A stretch of DNA of 64,000 nt from Muscardinus avellanarius (taxonomy: Eukaryota; Chordata; Mammalia; Rodentia; Gliridae). The notes below the pieces were generated by a model, which worked only from the letters and a program-made list of their open reading frames with translations, made no database searches and had not been told where the DNA came from. The position numbers and the translations under genes are program-made. Shown piece after piece: positions 55,184-64,000 of this stretch (positions within the stretch are counted from its first letter, which is position 1; every line of letters starts with the position of its first letter). The stretch is from assembly GCA_963383645.1 (NCBI GenBank), contig OY726574.1, positions 52,946,477 to 53,010,476 of the forward strand. The letters run 5' to 3'.

Positions 55184-55629
55184 AACCTGCTTGTTGTTTA
55201 TCTGAAATTCAAGCCTCACTTCCTGTAGTTTTATCTACTAGATCTGGTAATCCTGCATGGCAAAGAGTAATTGTATTCCTCTGGTTCTGTTAGCACCTGT
55301 CACTGTAGAGTATCTAATGTCTCAGAAAGTCTTCCTACCTATGGGAGGCTCCTGTGATACACAAGCACATCTTTCCTTAGCTGCCAGGCAGCACCCTCCA
55401 ATTCCCTCTGCCCTGCTCTGACTTCCCTGCCTGAGGCCGTGGACTGCTGAGTCTTCTGAGGCCCGGGATGCTCTAAGATGCATCTCTGACTGCACTGTCT
55501 TCCTCTGAAGTTGCTCAAGTTGCAATGTGCCGTTGCCAAACTGCAAACTCAGACACTGGTGCTTTGGGTTGTGGAGGATTTCCTTCAATGCATGGCATAG
55601 TCAGTGGGAGCAATGGCCTTGGGATGAGA

Positions 55630-55865
55630 GAGTTGGAGGATCTAGGTCTGGATTCTTCGTCGTTTGGATTTCTGACCTTGGGAAGCTTTTTCATCTTAAT
55701 AGACTACAGGTTCTCATTGTAAAATGGGATAATGTCTATGTCTATACCTACTTCAAAGGAGGTATTCAAAGATTATTACTGTCATTAGCTGAGGATTAAA
55801 TCAGATAATACATGGAAAATACTTAGCCTAGCATTTAGCACCAAGAAGGTACAAGTATTAAAAAG
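55630..55865 (+). mobile_element. MIR SINE, nearly full length
   Basis: 'gttggaggatctaggtctgg', 'tctgaccttgggaagc', 'cattgtaaaatgggataatg', 'gctgaggattaaatcagataatac' in pieces, and 'gcatttagcaccaagaagg' follow MIR from near its head to its tail. Flank 55256-55629 shows nothing I can name. Confidence 0.8.
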
Positions 55866-55954
55866 TAAATTACCTTGAAGAAATAAAGCAGCCTAGAGTA
55901 AAGCAACCCTAGGTATAAGACCGGTGAAACAAACAATAACACACCCACACAAAG

Positions 55955-56090
55955 GAGTTTAAATATTTAAAAAGACTTCTATGAACTAATATAGAATTGC
56001 TTCTAGGATATATTGGTAAACTGAAAAAAAAGTAAAGGGCCAAAAAGAGTATGTATTTTTAATGTCTTTTGCATTAGCAATACGGTGACA
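55955..56090 (+). mobile_element. L1M 3' UTR fragment
   Basis: 'ttctaggatatattggtaaactg', in pieces, 'aaaagtaaagggccaaa' and 'gagtatgtatttttaatg' resemble an old L1 3' UTR segment. Short; moderate confidence. Confidence 0.5.
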
Positions 56091-56310
56091 TGAGAGGCAG
56101 AATTTCCATAACTATGGAATAAAGAGCTCTGAAAACCTAAGAAACAACAGGGAAAATTGTCAAAAACCAAATCTTATGGAAAAGTTTTATAACAATCTCT
56201 TTATTTAAGAGAAATAGCTGAAAATCGGTAAGAAAAGCAAGCCTTGTGGCATTCTAACCCGCTCTGATCCCCCCTTCTCCTCAGCTCAGTAGTACTGAAA
56301 ACTAATAGCT

Positions 56311-56519
56311 CCAGCCAGGCTTGGTGGTACATGACTGTAATCCCCGTCGTTGGAAGGCTGAGACAGAAGTATCACAGGTTTTAGGCCAGACTCAGCAATA
56401 TAGTGAGACCCTCAGAAACTTAGTGAGATCCTGTTTCAAAATAAAAATAAAAGGTGCTGGAGATTTTAACTCAGAAGTAGAATGCCCCTGAGTTCAATAC
56501 TCAAAATAATAGAAAGAAA

Positions 56520-56568
<49 letters not shown>

Positions 56569-56573
56569 GAAAC
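56311..56573 (+). mobile_element. B1-dID SINE with (AAAG)n tail
   Basis: gccaggcttggtggtac through both halves to an (AAAG)n array (56511-56568). Target duplication ctaatagct / ctagtagct (one mismatch) at 56302-56310 and 56574-56582, so the microsatellite is inside the inserted unit. Diverged, fairly old. Confidence 0.9.
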
Positions 56574-57382
56574 CTAGTAGCTATGTAAACCAGCAACCCA
56601 ATAGCCAGTGAAGGGATTGGATGGCTTTAGAGTAACACAGAAACACTGACGCCACAGACAGTGTTTGACCTTTATGGAAACTTCCTGCAGAATCTCTCTT
56701 TATAGGGCCTGTTAATATTTTACCTGACACAGAGCTCAGTCTAAGAAACTCCAAGACATACATTGAAAACAACAATGCGATTATCTAAACTCACAGTTGC
56801 CTGTGGAAATGACACCAGTTAGGGCAAAGAAAAATAATAAAAGACACTAGAAAAAAAGAAAAAGTTAAAAGATATGTCTGGGGATTGAGACGTTCAAGGC
56901 ACCAATATATTCTGAGGTCTACAAGGCCAAACCCACATGCACGTCGTATGCATGTCCAATAAAGACCCGAGAGTGCCCAGATAGCTCCTCTCTGGATGAC
57001 TCGGGCCCAGTACAACCAGGAAACTGAGAATAAGACAAGTATAAACTACCAGAACATTGAAGATATGCCCAGAGAATCCCTTCACAAAGGATAGGAGATT
57101 TATTAATTCAAGGCATTTAAGGAAATCTATGTCAAATCAGTACTCATCCATTAAGATAGCTGAGCAAAGTCCTCATTGGCTGCCCACAAGAAGGAATTTA
57201 AGACTTTCTAAAATAAGTCCAGAAAAGCCACTCAACAAACAAAGGAATAGTAATAATAATGAAGCAACAGAGAAGTATGGCCTGTACACAGGGGGGAAAG
57301 TAGTCAAGAGGAACTGTCCTTGAAGAAGCTCAGAGGTTGGATTTCTCCACAAAGGTTTAAAGCAGCTCATGTAAGAATTGCT
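56574..57382. other. Unassigned, possibly old LINE 5' sequence
   Basis: Purine-rich plus strand with overlapping small frames on both strands (56791-57370) and no domain. Its look ('caataaagacccgagag', 'gaaaagccactcaac') recalls L1M 5' or ORF1-proximal DNA, but I cannot match it. No gene. Confidence 0.35.
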
Positions 57383-57726
57383 AAGGTGTGGAAGTTGCCC
57401 CCAGAGGCACAGCTAGAGACAGGGTTCCCAGCCCACGGCACTACTGAGAGGTGGTAGAACTCACTCGGGGTGTTGGGGGGTGTTCCCTTGAAGGTTATGA
57501 GATCCCTGGCCCCTTTCTCTCTTCCCCTTCTCTGTTCCCAGCCACCATGAGGTTACCATCCATTCCACGCAGTCCCCACCGCGGCACACTGCCTCGCCAA
57601 GGCCCCAAAGCAACAGAGCCAACCAACCACGGACTGGAAGTTCCAAAACTGTGACCCAAATAAATCTTTCCTTCTTAAGTTGATTATCTGAGGCATTTGT
57701 CACAGCAATGGAAAGCTGACTAACAC
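57383..57726 (+). mobile_element. MaLR LTR (rodent MT-like)
   Basis: 'ggaagttgcccccagagg', 'gagaggtggtagaactc', 'ccagccaccatgaggtta', 'ccaaaactgtgacccaaataaat' in pieces, 'cacagcaatggaaagctgac' follow a MaLR LTR with its AATAAA-type signal near 57658. Moderately diverged. Confidence 0.78.
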
Positions 57727-58199
57727 ATGGATGAAAGAAAGCACGTCGAAAACATTAAAGGAAAGCAGAACACTGTGTAAGGAAGGAAGCAGTCTTTTCT
57801 CTCAAAGTCACAAGAGCACAGAAACTGGCAGGCTTTCATTTTGTAACTGTGGCTTAGGCGTCCATTGTGTACCTTTTGAACACATGTCCAAGTGTTCTAC
57901 TCCCATATGTACTGGTTTACCATTTCTCCTTTTTTTAAGTCTTCCAAGTGAAAACTAACCAGCCTGATTTGATTGTAAAAGCCATACTCCAGCCAATGGG
58001 GAATAGCATAGTGGCCTTCAAGTTAGAGAATACAAGTCAGAGCAGACAGCCCGCCCAGTGTACCCTTCTGTTAGAAGTAAATTGCCGTGCCAAGGTACTT
58101 TTGAGTTCATGAATTTTTATCTTTGGCTTCCCTGAAATTTTTTTCCTAACCACTATATAGCAAGTAGAAAATGTCAATAAAAATGCAACAAAAGTTCTT
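57727..58199. other. Unassigned spacer
   Basis: No gene or named repeat; mixed composition. A 75-codon plus frame at 57731-57958 has no domain. Confidence 0.45.
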
Positions 58200-59490
58200 A
58201 AGTTGAAAATTCAATAACAAAAAGAAAGAGAAAGAAAACATGTCTAGAGAAGCTTGACAACAGCTTAAAGATGACAGAGAAAGAATTGGTAAGATCACTT
58301 GAGATTATATAGTTTGAGGAAGAGAAAGAAAAATGAAGAGATCTCAAGGATTGTGAGACAAACACTTTACACCATTAACTGGACCAACATATGCATAATA
58401 GAAATTTCAGAGAGAGAAAGAGAGAGAATACTTGAAAAATAATGCGTGAAAACTTATTAAATTTGATTAAATATATTAGTTTACACAGCCAACGCTTAAC
58501 AGGCTCCAGGTAAGATAAACTCGAAGCCATCCATACCTGTACATATCATGGTAAAATTACCAAAAACCAAAGACAAGAAAAGAATATTGAGAGCATGAAG
58601 AAAAAAATGAATCATAACTTGCAAGAGATTATCGATAAGACAACAGCTGGCTTCTCATCAGAAATAATGGAAGTGATGAAGAAGTCGATGGCTTGTTAAA
58701 AGTGCTGAAAGTGGGTGGTGGAGCCTTGCTGTTCACTGAGAATTCCACACACACCAAAAGTATTATTCAAAAGTAAGGAAGCTGTTAAGACATTCCATAT
58801 AAATAAAAATAGAGTTCATTACTAGAAAACATTTGTTATGAGGAATACTAAAAAATTCCTTCAGACAGAAATGAAAGGACTAGATGCTAATTTCAATCCA
58901 CATGAAGTAATAAAGGGGTTCAGTAAAGGTAACTGCATAGATAAATATAAAAGATAGTATAAATATCTTTTGAGGAAATTCTACTTTTCCTATCTGATTT
59001 AAATAATGCTAAGAAAACAGCTCACAAAAACTTGAAAAGAATATTGGATTTTAAATAGTACATTATAACATGTAAACACATGAAATTAGCATCTAGCTTC
59101 CTTACTTTTGAATAATACTTTTGGTAGGTATAGAATTCTCAGCACATGTTTTGTGCTAAGTAGCACAAAATGCAGTAGCAGAAGAAAACAGGACAAAAAA
59201 ATCATGATACGTAGAAAATACGTAACACCATGGCAGATATAAATTCTACATTCTAGTAACCATATTAAATGTAAATGTATTAAGTTTTCTAATAAGGGTA
59301 GAGATTTACAGAATGGTTTTCAGAAACCAACAAAAAACATGCTCCAACTATACACTACATGATACAGGTACAGTTTAGATTGGAGATTACAAATAGATTG
59401 AAAGTAAAAAGTCAGAAAAAATATGTACCATGCACACAATGTCTATAGACAGAGAAGAGCATTTTTACAATAAAAAATTAAATCATCAGG

Positions 59491-59684
59491 TCGGTCGGGC
59501 ATGGTGGCGCACACTTGTAATCCCCGCGCTTGGGAGGCTGAGACAGGAGGATCACGCAGTTTCGAAGCCAGCCTCGCTGACTTAAGAGACCCTGTTTCCA
59601 AATAAAAATAATATATAAAATAGGTCTGGGAGTGTAGCCCGGAGGTAGAAGGGCTTCCAGGAACCCCAGTACCACCACCACCAA
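59491..59684 (+). mobile_element. B1-dID SINE, short subfamily
   Basis: Begins about tcgggcatggtggc, short B1 half ('cgctgacttaagagacc'), ID half 'cttccaggaacccc', tail (CCA)n then A. Long target duplication aattaaatcatcagg / aattaagtcatcagg (one mismatch) around 59476-59490 and 59689-59703, inside the L1M. Confidence 0.93.
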
Positions 59685-59900
59685 AAAAAATTAAGTCATC
59701 AGGAATATATAACAATTATAAGCACATATGCACCTAACAATAGAATAATAAGTTATATAAAGGAAAAACTGACAAAGTTAGAAGGTGAAATAAGTAACTC
59801 AATAAAAATAATAGTTAGAGCTTTCAATACCCCATGCTCAATAATTGATGGAGTAAATAGATGGAAGATTAACAAGGAAATAGAAAACTTTAACACTATA

Positions 59901-60119
59901 GCCAGGCGTGGTGGCGCACGCTTGTAATCCCCGCACTTGGGAGGCTGAGACAAGAGGATCACATGGGTTCGAAGCCAGCCTCAGCTACTTAGTGAGGCTT
60001 CCAGCAACTCAGTGAGAGCCTGTTTCCAAATAAAATATAAACAAGGTCTGGGAGTATAGCCCGGATGTAGAAAGCCTCTGGGTTCCACCCCCAGTACCAC
60101 TGAAAAAAAAAAAAAAAAA
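59901..60119 (+). mobile_element. B1-dID SINE, long subfamily
   Basis: gccaggcgtggtggcgc to an A17 tail; B1 half with the extra 'gaggcttccagcaactc' segment. 18-bp target duplication gaaaactttaacactata / gaaaaatttaacactata (one mismatch) at 59883-59900 and 60120-60137, inside the L1M. Confidence 0.95.
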
Positions 60120-60769
60120 GAAAAATTTAACACTATAAACCAAATATATATATATATATATAATCAGAATGCAATACATGGAACATTCTCCAGGATAGAT
60201 CATACTTTATACCACAAAGGAATTAAAATGACTGAAGTCATATTATGTTTTTAACTACAATAATTATGTTAGTAACAAAAGACAGTTTGATAACTTCATA
60301 AATATGTGAAAGTTAAAGGACACACTCCTCAATAACCAATTGGCCAGTGAAAAAATTACAAAGAAAAATCGAAAATAATTTTAGATAATGAAATATATCA
60401 AAACTTATAGGAGTCAGCCAAAGCACTGCTTAGGAGAAATTTGTAGTTGTAAATATTTATAACTAAAGACAGAGAAAAATCTCAAATGAATAGTTTAATA
60501 TTCTCTCTTAGAAAACACAAACAGAAAGAAAGAAAGATTAGAATAAAAATAAGAGTAGATTGAAAGTAAATGGAATAGAGAATAGAAAAAATCAATGAAT
60601 CCAAAAGTGGGTTCACTGAAAATATCAACAGACTTGATACACATTCAGGTAAACTGACAGAAGGAGAAAGACGGGCTCACTAAAAATCAGACGAAAAGAG
60701 GGGACATTTCTAAAGGGTTGTATCCATTTATATGCTTTATTGCTGCTCCACATATAACGCGCTGTGCCA

Positions 60770-61375
60770 CTCGTGGGACCAGGTTCTGACAATAAGGATG
60801 AAAAAGACCCTAACTCATAGTAGAGGCAAATGGTAAGTGGATTAGAACCGCACAGCAATTCAAGGGCTTCTCCAGCCGTGTGGACCACGGGGCGCATGGG
60901 CTGCTTAGGGCAGAGACATCTGTCTAGCCCCTCACCTATCGTGGAGTCTGATGTGAAATAGTTATTTAGGAAGTTGTTTAAAGAGAGAGTGAACAGTCAA
61001 GAGAATGACTATTCAATCCACTTAGTGGTTCAGAAAATAAGTTTCTTAGAAGAACCTGTGATCTGGAATGGGCTTGTCCTTTATTCCTCTTGTCAAGTAC
61101 TTGACAAGGATGTTTTGGCCGGGGTCCAAGTGCTAAAGACACAGTTGCTACCGCTCCCGTGGAATTTTCTGCCTCACAGGGAAGACAGATAGTAAACAGG
61201 TAATTAAAATAATGAAGGACACGGTGCGGTATAAACGCGTGCAACAGGAGCGAGTCACGTGGTGCGGGTCAGCAGAGACTCGCCAGAGAGTGATGGTTAC
61301 GGCGTGACTTGAAGGATAAATAAGGAACTTAGAAAGAATGGGAAAGTGAAAAGGAATTCCGGGCAGAGACACAAT
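60770..61375 (+). mobile_element. L2-like old LINE fragment
   Basis: 'gggaagacagatagtaaacagg', in pieces (61180-61201), 'taattaaaataatgaagg', 'ttgaaggataaataagg' (61309) and 'aattccgggcagagac' (61355) follow the common L2-type sequence 'gacagacagcgtaaacag...ttgaaggatgagtagg...cattccaggcagagg'. The left part (60770-61150) is less certain. A perfect palindrome is inside. Confidence 0.55.
61089..61108. repeat. Perfect 20-bp palindrome
   Basis: cttgtcaagtacttgacaag equals its own reverse complement, with no spacer. The centre, tcaagtacttga, resembles a doubled NK-homeodomain-type site. Function unknown. Confidence 0.95.
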
Positions 61376-61493
61376 ATCATTCATCCATATACATATGCAA
61401 ATAAATGCTTGTCTCCTGTTTGAAGTGTCTTAAAGAGCGTTTATTTGCTTAGGTGTTTTCATATACTCCCACCTAGTAATGTGGTTTATATGA

Positions 61494-61739
61494 ATGTGTG
61501 TGTGTGTGCGTGCGTGCGTGCGTGTATGTGTGTGTGTGTGTGTGTGTGTTACTGAGGATTGAACCCAGGGCCATTCTATTTCTGAGATATACCCCCAGCC
61601 CTTTTAATTTTTAATTTTGAAACAGTCTTATTAAGTTGTGAGGTTCTCACTAAATTGCTGAGGTTGGCCTCAAACCTGCAATCCTCCTGTTTCAGCCTCC
61701 CAAGTACAAGGGAATACAGGCATGCATCACCATGCCCCA
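61494..61739 (-). mobile_element. B1-dID SINE with TG/CG-repeat tail
   Basis: A TG array with four 'cgtg' units (61494-61549) stands in place of the tail, then ttactgaggattgaac, the ID half and the B1 half ending caccatgcccc. Perfect 12-bp target duplication tggtttatatga at 61482-61493 and 61740-61751 brackets array plus SINE. Confidence 0.93.
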
Positions 61740-61779
61740 TGGTTTATATGATTTTTGGCAATTTAAACCAGAGGGAAAC

Positions 61780-61998
61780 CAGGCGTGGTGGCGCACACTT
61801 GTAATCTCAGCGCTTGGGAGGCTGAGACAGGAGGAGCGCACAGGTTCGAAGCCAGCCTCAGCTATTTAGTGAGGCTCTCAGCAACTTAGTGAGACCCTGT
61901 TTCCAAATAAAAATATAAAATAGGTCTGGGAGTATAGCCCAGAGGTAGAAAGCCTCTGTGTTCCACCCTCAGTACCACAAAAAAAAAGGAAAGAAAAG
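61780..61998 (+). mobile_element. B1-dID SINE, long subfamily
   Basis: caggcgtggtggcgc to an A-rich tail; B1 half with 'gaggctctcagcaactt'. Target duplication aaaccagagggaaac / aaaccagaggtaaac (one mismatch) at 61765-61779 and 61999-62013. It faces the preceding SINE tail to tail in opposite orientation, about 40 bases apart. Confidence 0.94.
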
Positions 61999-62144
61999 AA
62001 ACCAGAGGTAAACATCAGTCCAATATTCAAATTTAATGAGGTCCTAATTCAGATGATTTAATTATGTTGTTCTTAGGACTACCTAATTCGACTAACAATG
62101 TTATGTGCTTTCTATAGGCGAAGAAAAGGAACATAAGCCGCGAT

Positions 62145-62325
62145 GTTCAGATCTTAGGCAGACCAGGGTTGAGAGGCAGGCTCTGCCCCTTCCTGGCTGA
62201 AGGACCTGGGGGACCATCTCACTTTTCCAGACTTCCATCAGTGTGTCTATAAAATGGTGTCCTAACGCCTCCCAGGGTGGCTACGTGAGTGAGTGAGGTT
62301 ATAAATGTGAAGTTCCTAGGACAGG
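62145..62325 (+). mobile_element. MIR SINE
   Basis: 'gagaggcaggctctgcc', 'ttcctggctgaaggacc', 'cagtgtgtctataaaatgg', 'gtggctacgtgagtgag', 'gaggttataaatgtgaag' follow MIR order. Diverged. Confidence 0.7.
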
Positions 62326-63394
62326 GTAGCAATCTGCAGTTCTGATTTCTTCTCCTTGGCCTGAAGGCTGAGTATCCAGGCCCGAGTGCAACAAATGTAA
62401 CAGAGCCCATGGTTTTCTGGGCCCTCTCTCCCTGTTAGCTGTGCCTTTTTTATGTCATTCGTTCATTCTACTGTTCAACAAGGCAATGTCAACAGGCTTG
62501 GCCCAAGCCAGCCCCAGCCTCTCTCGAGAATTGACTACTTCCGGTGACGTGGGCTCGGAAATCAGAGCGCTAAATGTGCTGTACACACAGGGAGCGTGTG
62601 TATCACTGAGCGGGGCCCGCGGGGCCTGCCCGTCATAGAGAGAGCTAGGTTTTGTGACTTCCCTTTCAGAGCAGTGTCCAGCAGGCTTCTGGGCTCTCGC
62701 TTGCCGTCCCGCTTACCTTGTGGAAGCATGAGGCTTTCTGGGGCCACGCTGGTAGTGCTCCTGGACATGGCAGAGAGCACCACCCCAGCCTGCAGCATGG
62801 CCGCAGGAGGAAGACCTGAGCACAGGGCCTGGGGAACTGCTCAGCCAAGGAGCTGTGGAATCCACTCCTAGAGAGTCCTGATCTGAGACACTCTCCCAGG
62901 CTGGCTAGCCACAGCCTCTCATCACAACCAGGACACTGGCCCGCCCAGCGCCCAGCCCGGCCCCTGTGAGTCACGCTGTCTTCTGCCCTCAGGGGGAGAT
63001 TGAAGCGCAGGGCTCTACACCATTACATCATCTCCTGAAGGCAAGGGCTGATAGTGAGTTTTTGCTGGCTTCATCCTCAGGGCAGGACGTGGTGTTCTTG
63101 ATATAGAACATCTGTTTTGGGAGGCATAGTTGGGAAAGAATGAAGGATTTTTTTTTTTTTAGGAGCCCAACTGGCTTACTGAGCAAAGGCCTGGAGGCGT
63201 TGGGAGAAGTAGCAGGAAGGCCATGATACATAAACAAGATGTGAGCCCACGCCTCAGGAGAGAACGCCTGTTCACGGAAACGAACCACAGGCCTCCTTTC
63301 TCCTCGGGCATGGGGCGGGGGGGAGGAGGAGTTGGAAGACGTGTATGTTTATTTGTATGACTGCATTGGTAGACAAATAGATAGAGATGTAGAT
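62326..63394. other. GC-richer unassigned block
   Basis: 62500-63010 is GC-rich with scattered CpG and a 102-codon minus frame (62666-62974, MTHRGRAGRW... to ...CWTLL) without a domain I know. Overlapping plus frames make composition the likely cause. 63030-63130 faintly resembles an L2/MIR 3' end. A T-run lies at 63148-63159. No gene called. Confidence 0.4.
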
Positions 63395-64000
63395 AGGCAC
63401 GCATAGTTTGTTTTATAGTGTTTTGCTTTATTGCGCTTTGTAGATATTGCGTTCTTTGCACATTGAAGATTTGCGGCCACCCTGTATTGAGCAAGCCTAT
63501 GGGTGGTATTTTCTCAAGACCATGTGTTCATTTTGTGTCTCTATGGCACATTTTGGTAATTCTTACAATATTTCAAATTTATTATTATTATTATATATTT
63601 TATGGTAATCTATGATCAGTCACCTTTGAGTTGCTATTGTAATTGTTAGGGCTGTCATGAACTCCCCATATAAGATGACAGACTTAATTGATAGATATCT
63701 ACGTTCTGACTCCGCTAGGCTTCAGTCATTTTCCTATCTCTCTTTCTCACCTTGGACTCCCGATTTCCTTAGATACGACAACATTGAAATTAGGTCAGTT
63801 AACAGCCTACAGCAGCCTCTAAGGGTTCCAAGTGAAAGGAAGACTCACACATCTCTCACTTTAAGTCAAAATCTAGAAATGATTAAGCTTAGTGAGGAAG
63901 GCATGTTGAAAGCCGAAATCGGCCAAAAGCTGGGTCATTTGTACCAGGTAACCAAGATGCGAATGCAAAGAAAAAGTTCTTGAAGGAAATTAAAAGTGCT
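63395..64000 (+). mobile_element. Tigger1 DNA transposon, 5' part, cut by window end
   Basis: From 'aggcacgcatagtttg' and 'gctttattgcgctttg' through 'tttggtaattcttacaata', 'tctatgatcagtcacc', 'gctattgtaattgttagg' and 'cttaattgatagatatc' the sequence follows Tigger1 (pogo group of Tc1/mariner) from its terminal repeat. TA before it fits the TA target rule. The 3' remainder lies beyond the window. Old and inactive. Confidence 0.9.
63813..64000 (+). pseudogene. Tigger1 transposase, N-terminal remnant
   Basis: Encodes the start of a pogo-type transposase, whose first part is a CENP-B/Psq helix-turn-helix that binds the terminal repeats. The visible peptide includes SERKTHTSLTL, then LEMIKLSEEG and KAEIGQKLG, the helix region of that domain. 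It is broken: the usual start codon before the first Ser is lost at about 63812-63814, and a short deletion near 63943-63955 shifts the frame ('accaggtaacc'), so the following NAKEKFLKEIKS-type sequence is in another phase. The catalytic DDD domain would lie past the window end. Confidence 0.85.

Larger units (their letters stand above)
54595..55255. mobile_element. Palindromic MER-type DNA transposon with two SINEs inside
   Basis: Left arm 54595-54726 ('gttgccagataaattg', 'gatttgaatctcaggtaaac', in pieces 'aacaacaaacagg') is the approximate reverse complement of right arm 55184-55255 ('cttgttgtttatctgaaattcaag', in pieces 'ttttatctactagatctgg'). A nearly full-length inverted repeat of under 200 bases without an ORF fits a palindromic MER family; the exact name is uncertain. 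Both SINEs sit near its centre. Confidence 0.65.
58200..60712 (+). mobile_element. Decayed L1M, ORF1 end to 5' ORF2
   Basis: ORF1-like blocks ('gcttctcatcagaaataatgg', in pieces, 58650-58672) are followed by ORF2 endonuclease-side blocks: 'tataacaattataagcac' (59707), 'ttcaataccccatgctc' (59823), 'ggaacattctccaggatagatca' in pieces (60180), 'aaggaattaaaatgactgaag' in pieces, 'gaatccaaaagtgggttc' (60597), ending 'aaaagaggggacatt' (60692). Frames are broken throughout; no active protein. Truncated on both sides, with SINEs at 59491 and 59901 and a short (TA)n at 60143-60163. Confidence 0.85.

Noticed and set aside
54794..55219. 141- and 123-codon minus frames with repeated WYWGSWKPFYLRATL-type peptide
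   Set aside because: This peptide recurs in many minus-strand or inverted SINE copies; it is translated B1-dID sequence. The same holds for frames at 5268, 30891, 38681, 49351 and 59443.
63657..63983. 108-codon plus frame as a gene
   Set aside because: The first half reads Tigger1 noncoding leader and only the middle is transposase; its start is not the native one and the end is frameshifted.

Overview
This is a stretch of nuclear DNA from a rodent, most likely of the squirrel family. The key evidence is about three dozen short retroposons with the same two-part body: a 7SL-derived B1-like left half, an A-rich linker, and a tRNA-derived ID-like right half. That is the B1-dID dimer described from squirrels, dormice and relatives. 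Around it lie old mammal-wide repeats (MIR, L2-like, L1M/HAL1-like, MLT1, hAT and Tigger-type DNA transposons) and a few younger L1 and LTR copies. The species cannot be named from this window.

I find no convincing protein-coding exon, rRNA, tRNA gene or CRISPR array. The open frames are short and most fall inside repeats. The window therefore reads as intergenic or deep intronic DNA. 'Genes' here are retroposon or transposase remnants.

Layout. 0-10 kb: L1M and HAL1-like fragments, one MLT1 LTR, several SINEs, AT-rich spacers and a local duplication. 10-13 kb: MIR, a CTCF-like motif, two TG arrays and an unexplained minus-strand open frame. 13.8-15.7 kb: the most gene-regulation-like part, largely repeat-free, GC-rich, with a short CpG-dense core next to a tandem AP-1 site and AT-rich homeodomain-type sequence. 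15.7-23 kb: a hAT-type transposon with a SINE in it, an L2-like piece, a SINE nested in a SINE, and about 2.6 kb without recognised repeats. 23.3-26.9 kb: an old L1M ORF1 region split by an older L1 3' end, a SINE, a 5'-inverted (twin-primed) young L1 and another SINE. 27-31 kb: two solo-LTR candidates, a MaLR LTR carrying a long purine repeat, and a short young L1. 31-49 kb: mostly unassigned DNA with MaLR/MLT1 LTRs, MIRs, SINEs and an exact 41-bp duplication. 49-57 kb: a Tigger-like element split by a SINE, a possible conserved block near 52 kb, and a palindromic DNA transposon holding two tandem SINEs. 57-61.4 kb: a MaLR LTR, a 2.5-kb decayed L1 with two SINEs, and an L2-like piece. The last 600 bases are the 5' part of a Tigger1 transposon with a dead transposase, cut by the window edge.

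I saw no previously undescribed system. The best leads are the 13.8-15.7 kb block, the repeated use of single target sites by SINEs, the nested L1 stack, and two LTRs I could not assign. Repeat names come from remembered family sequence, not a database search. Edges are approximate unless a target-site duplication is given.
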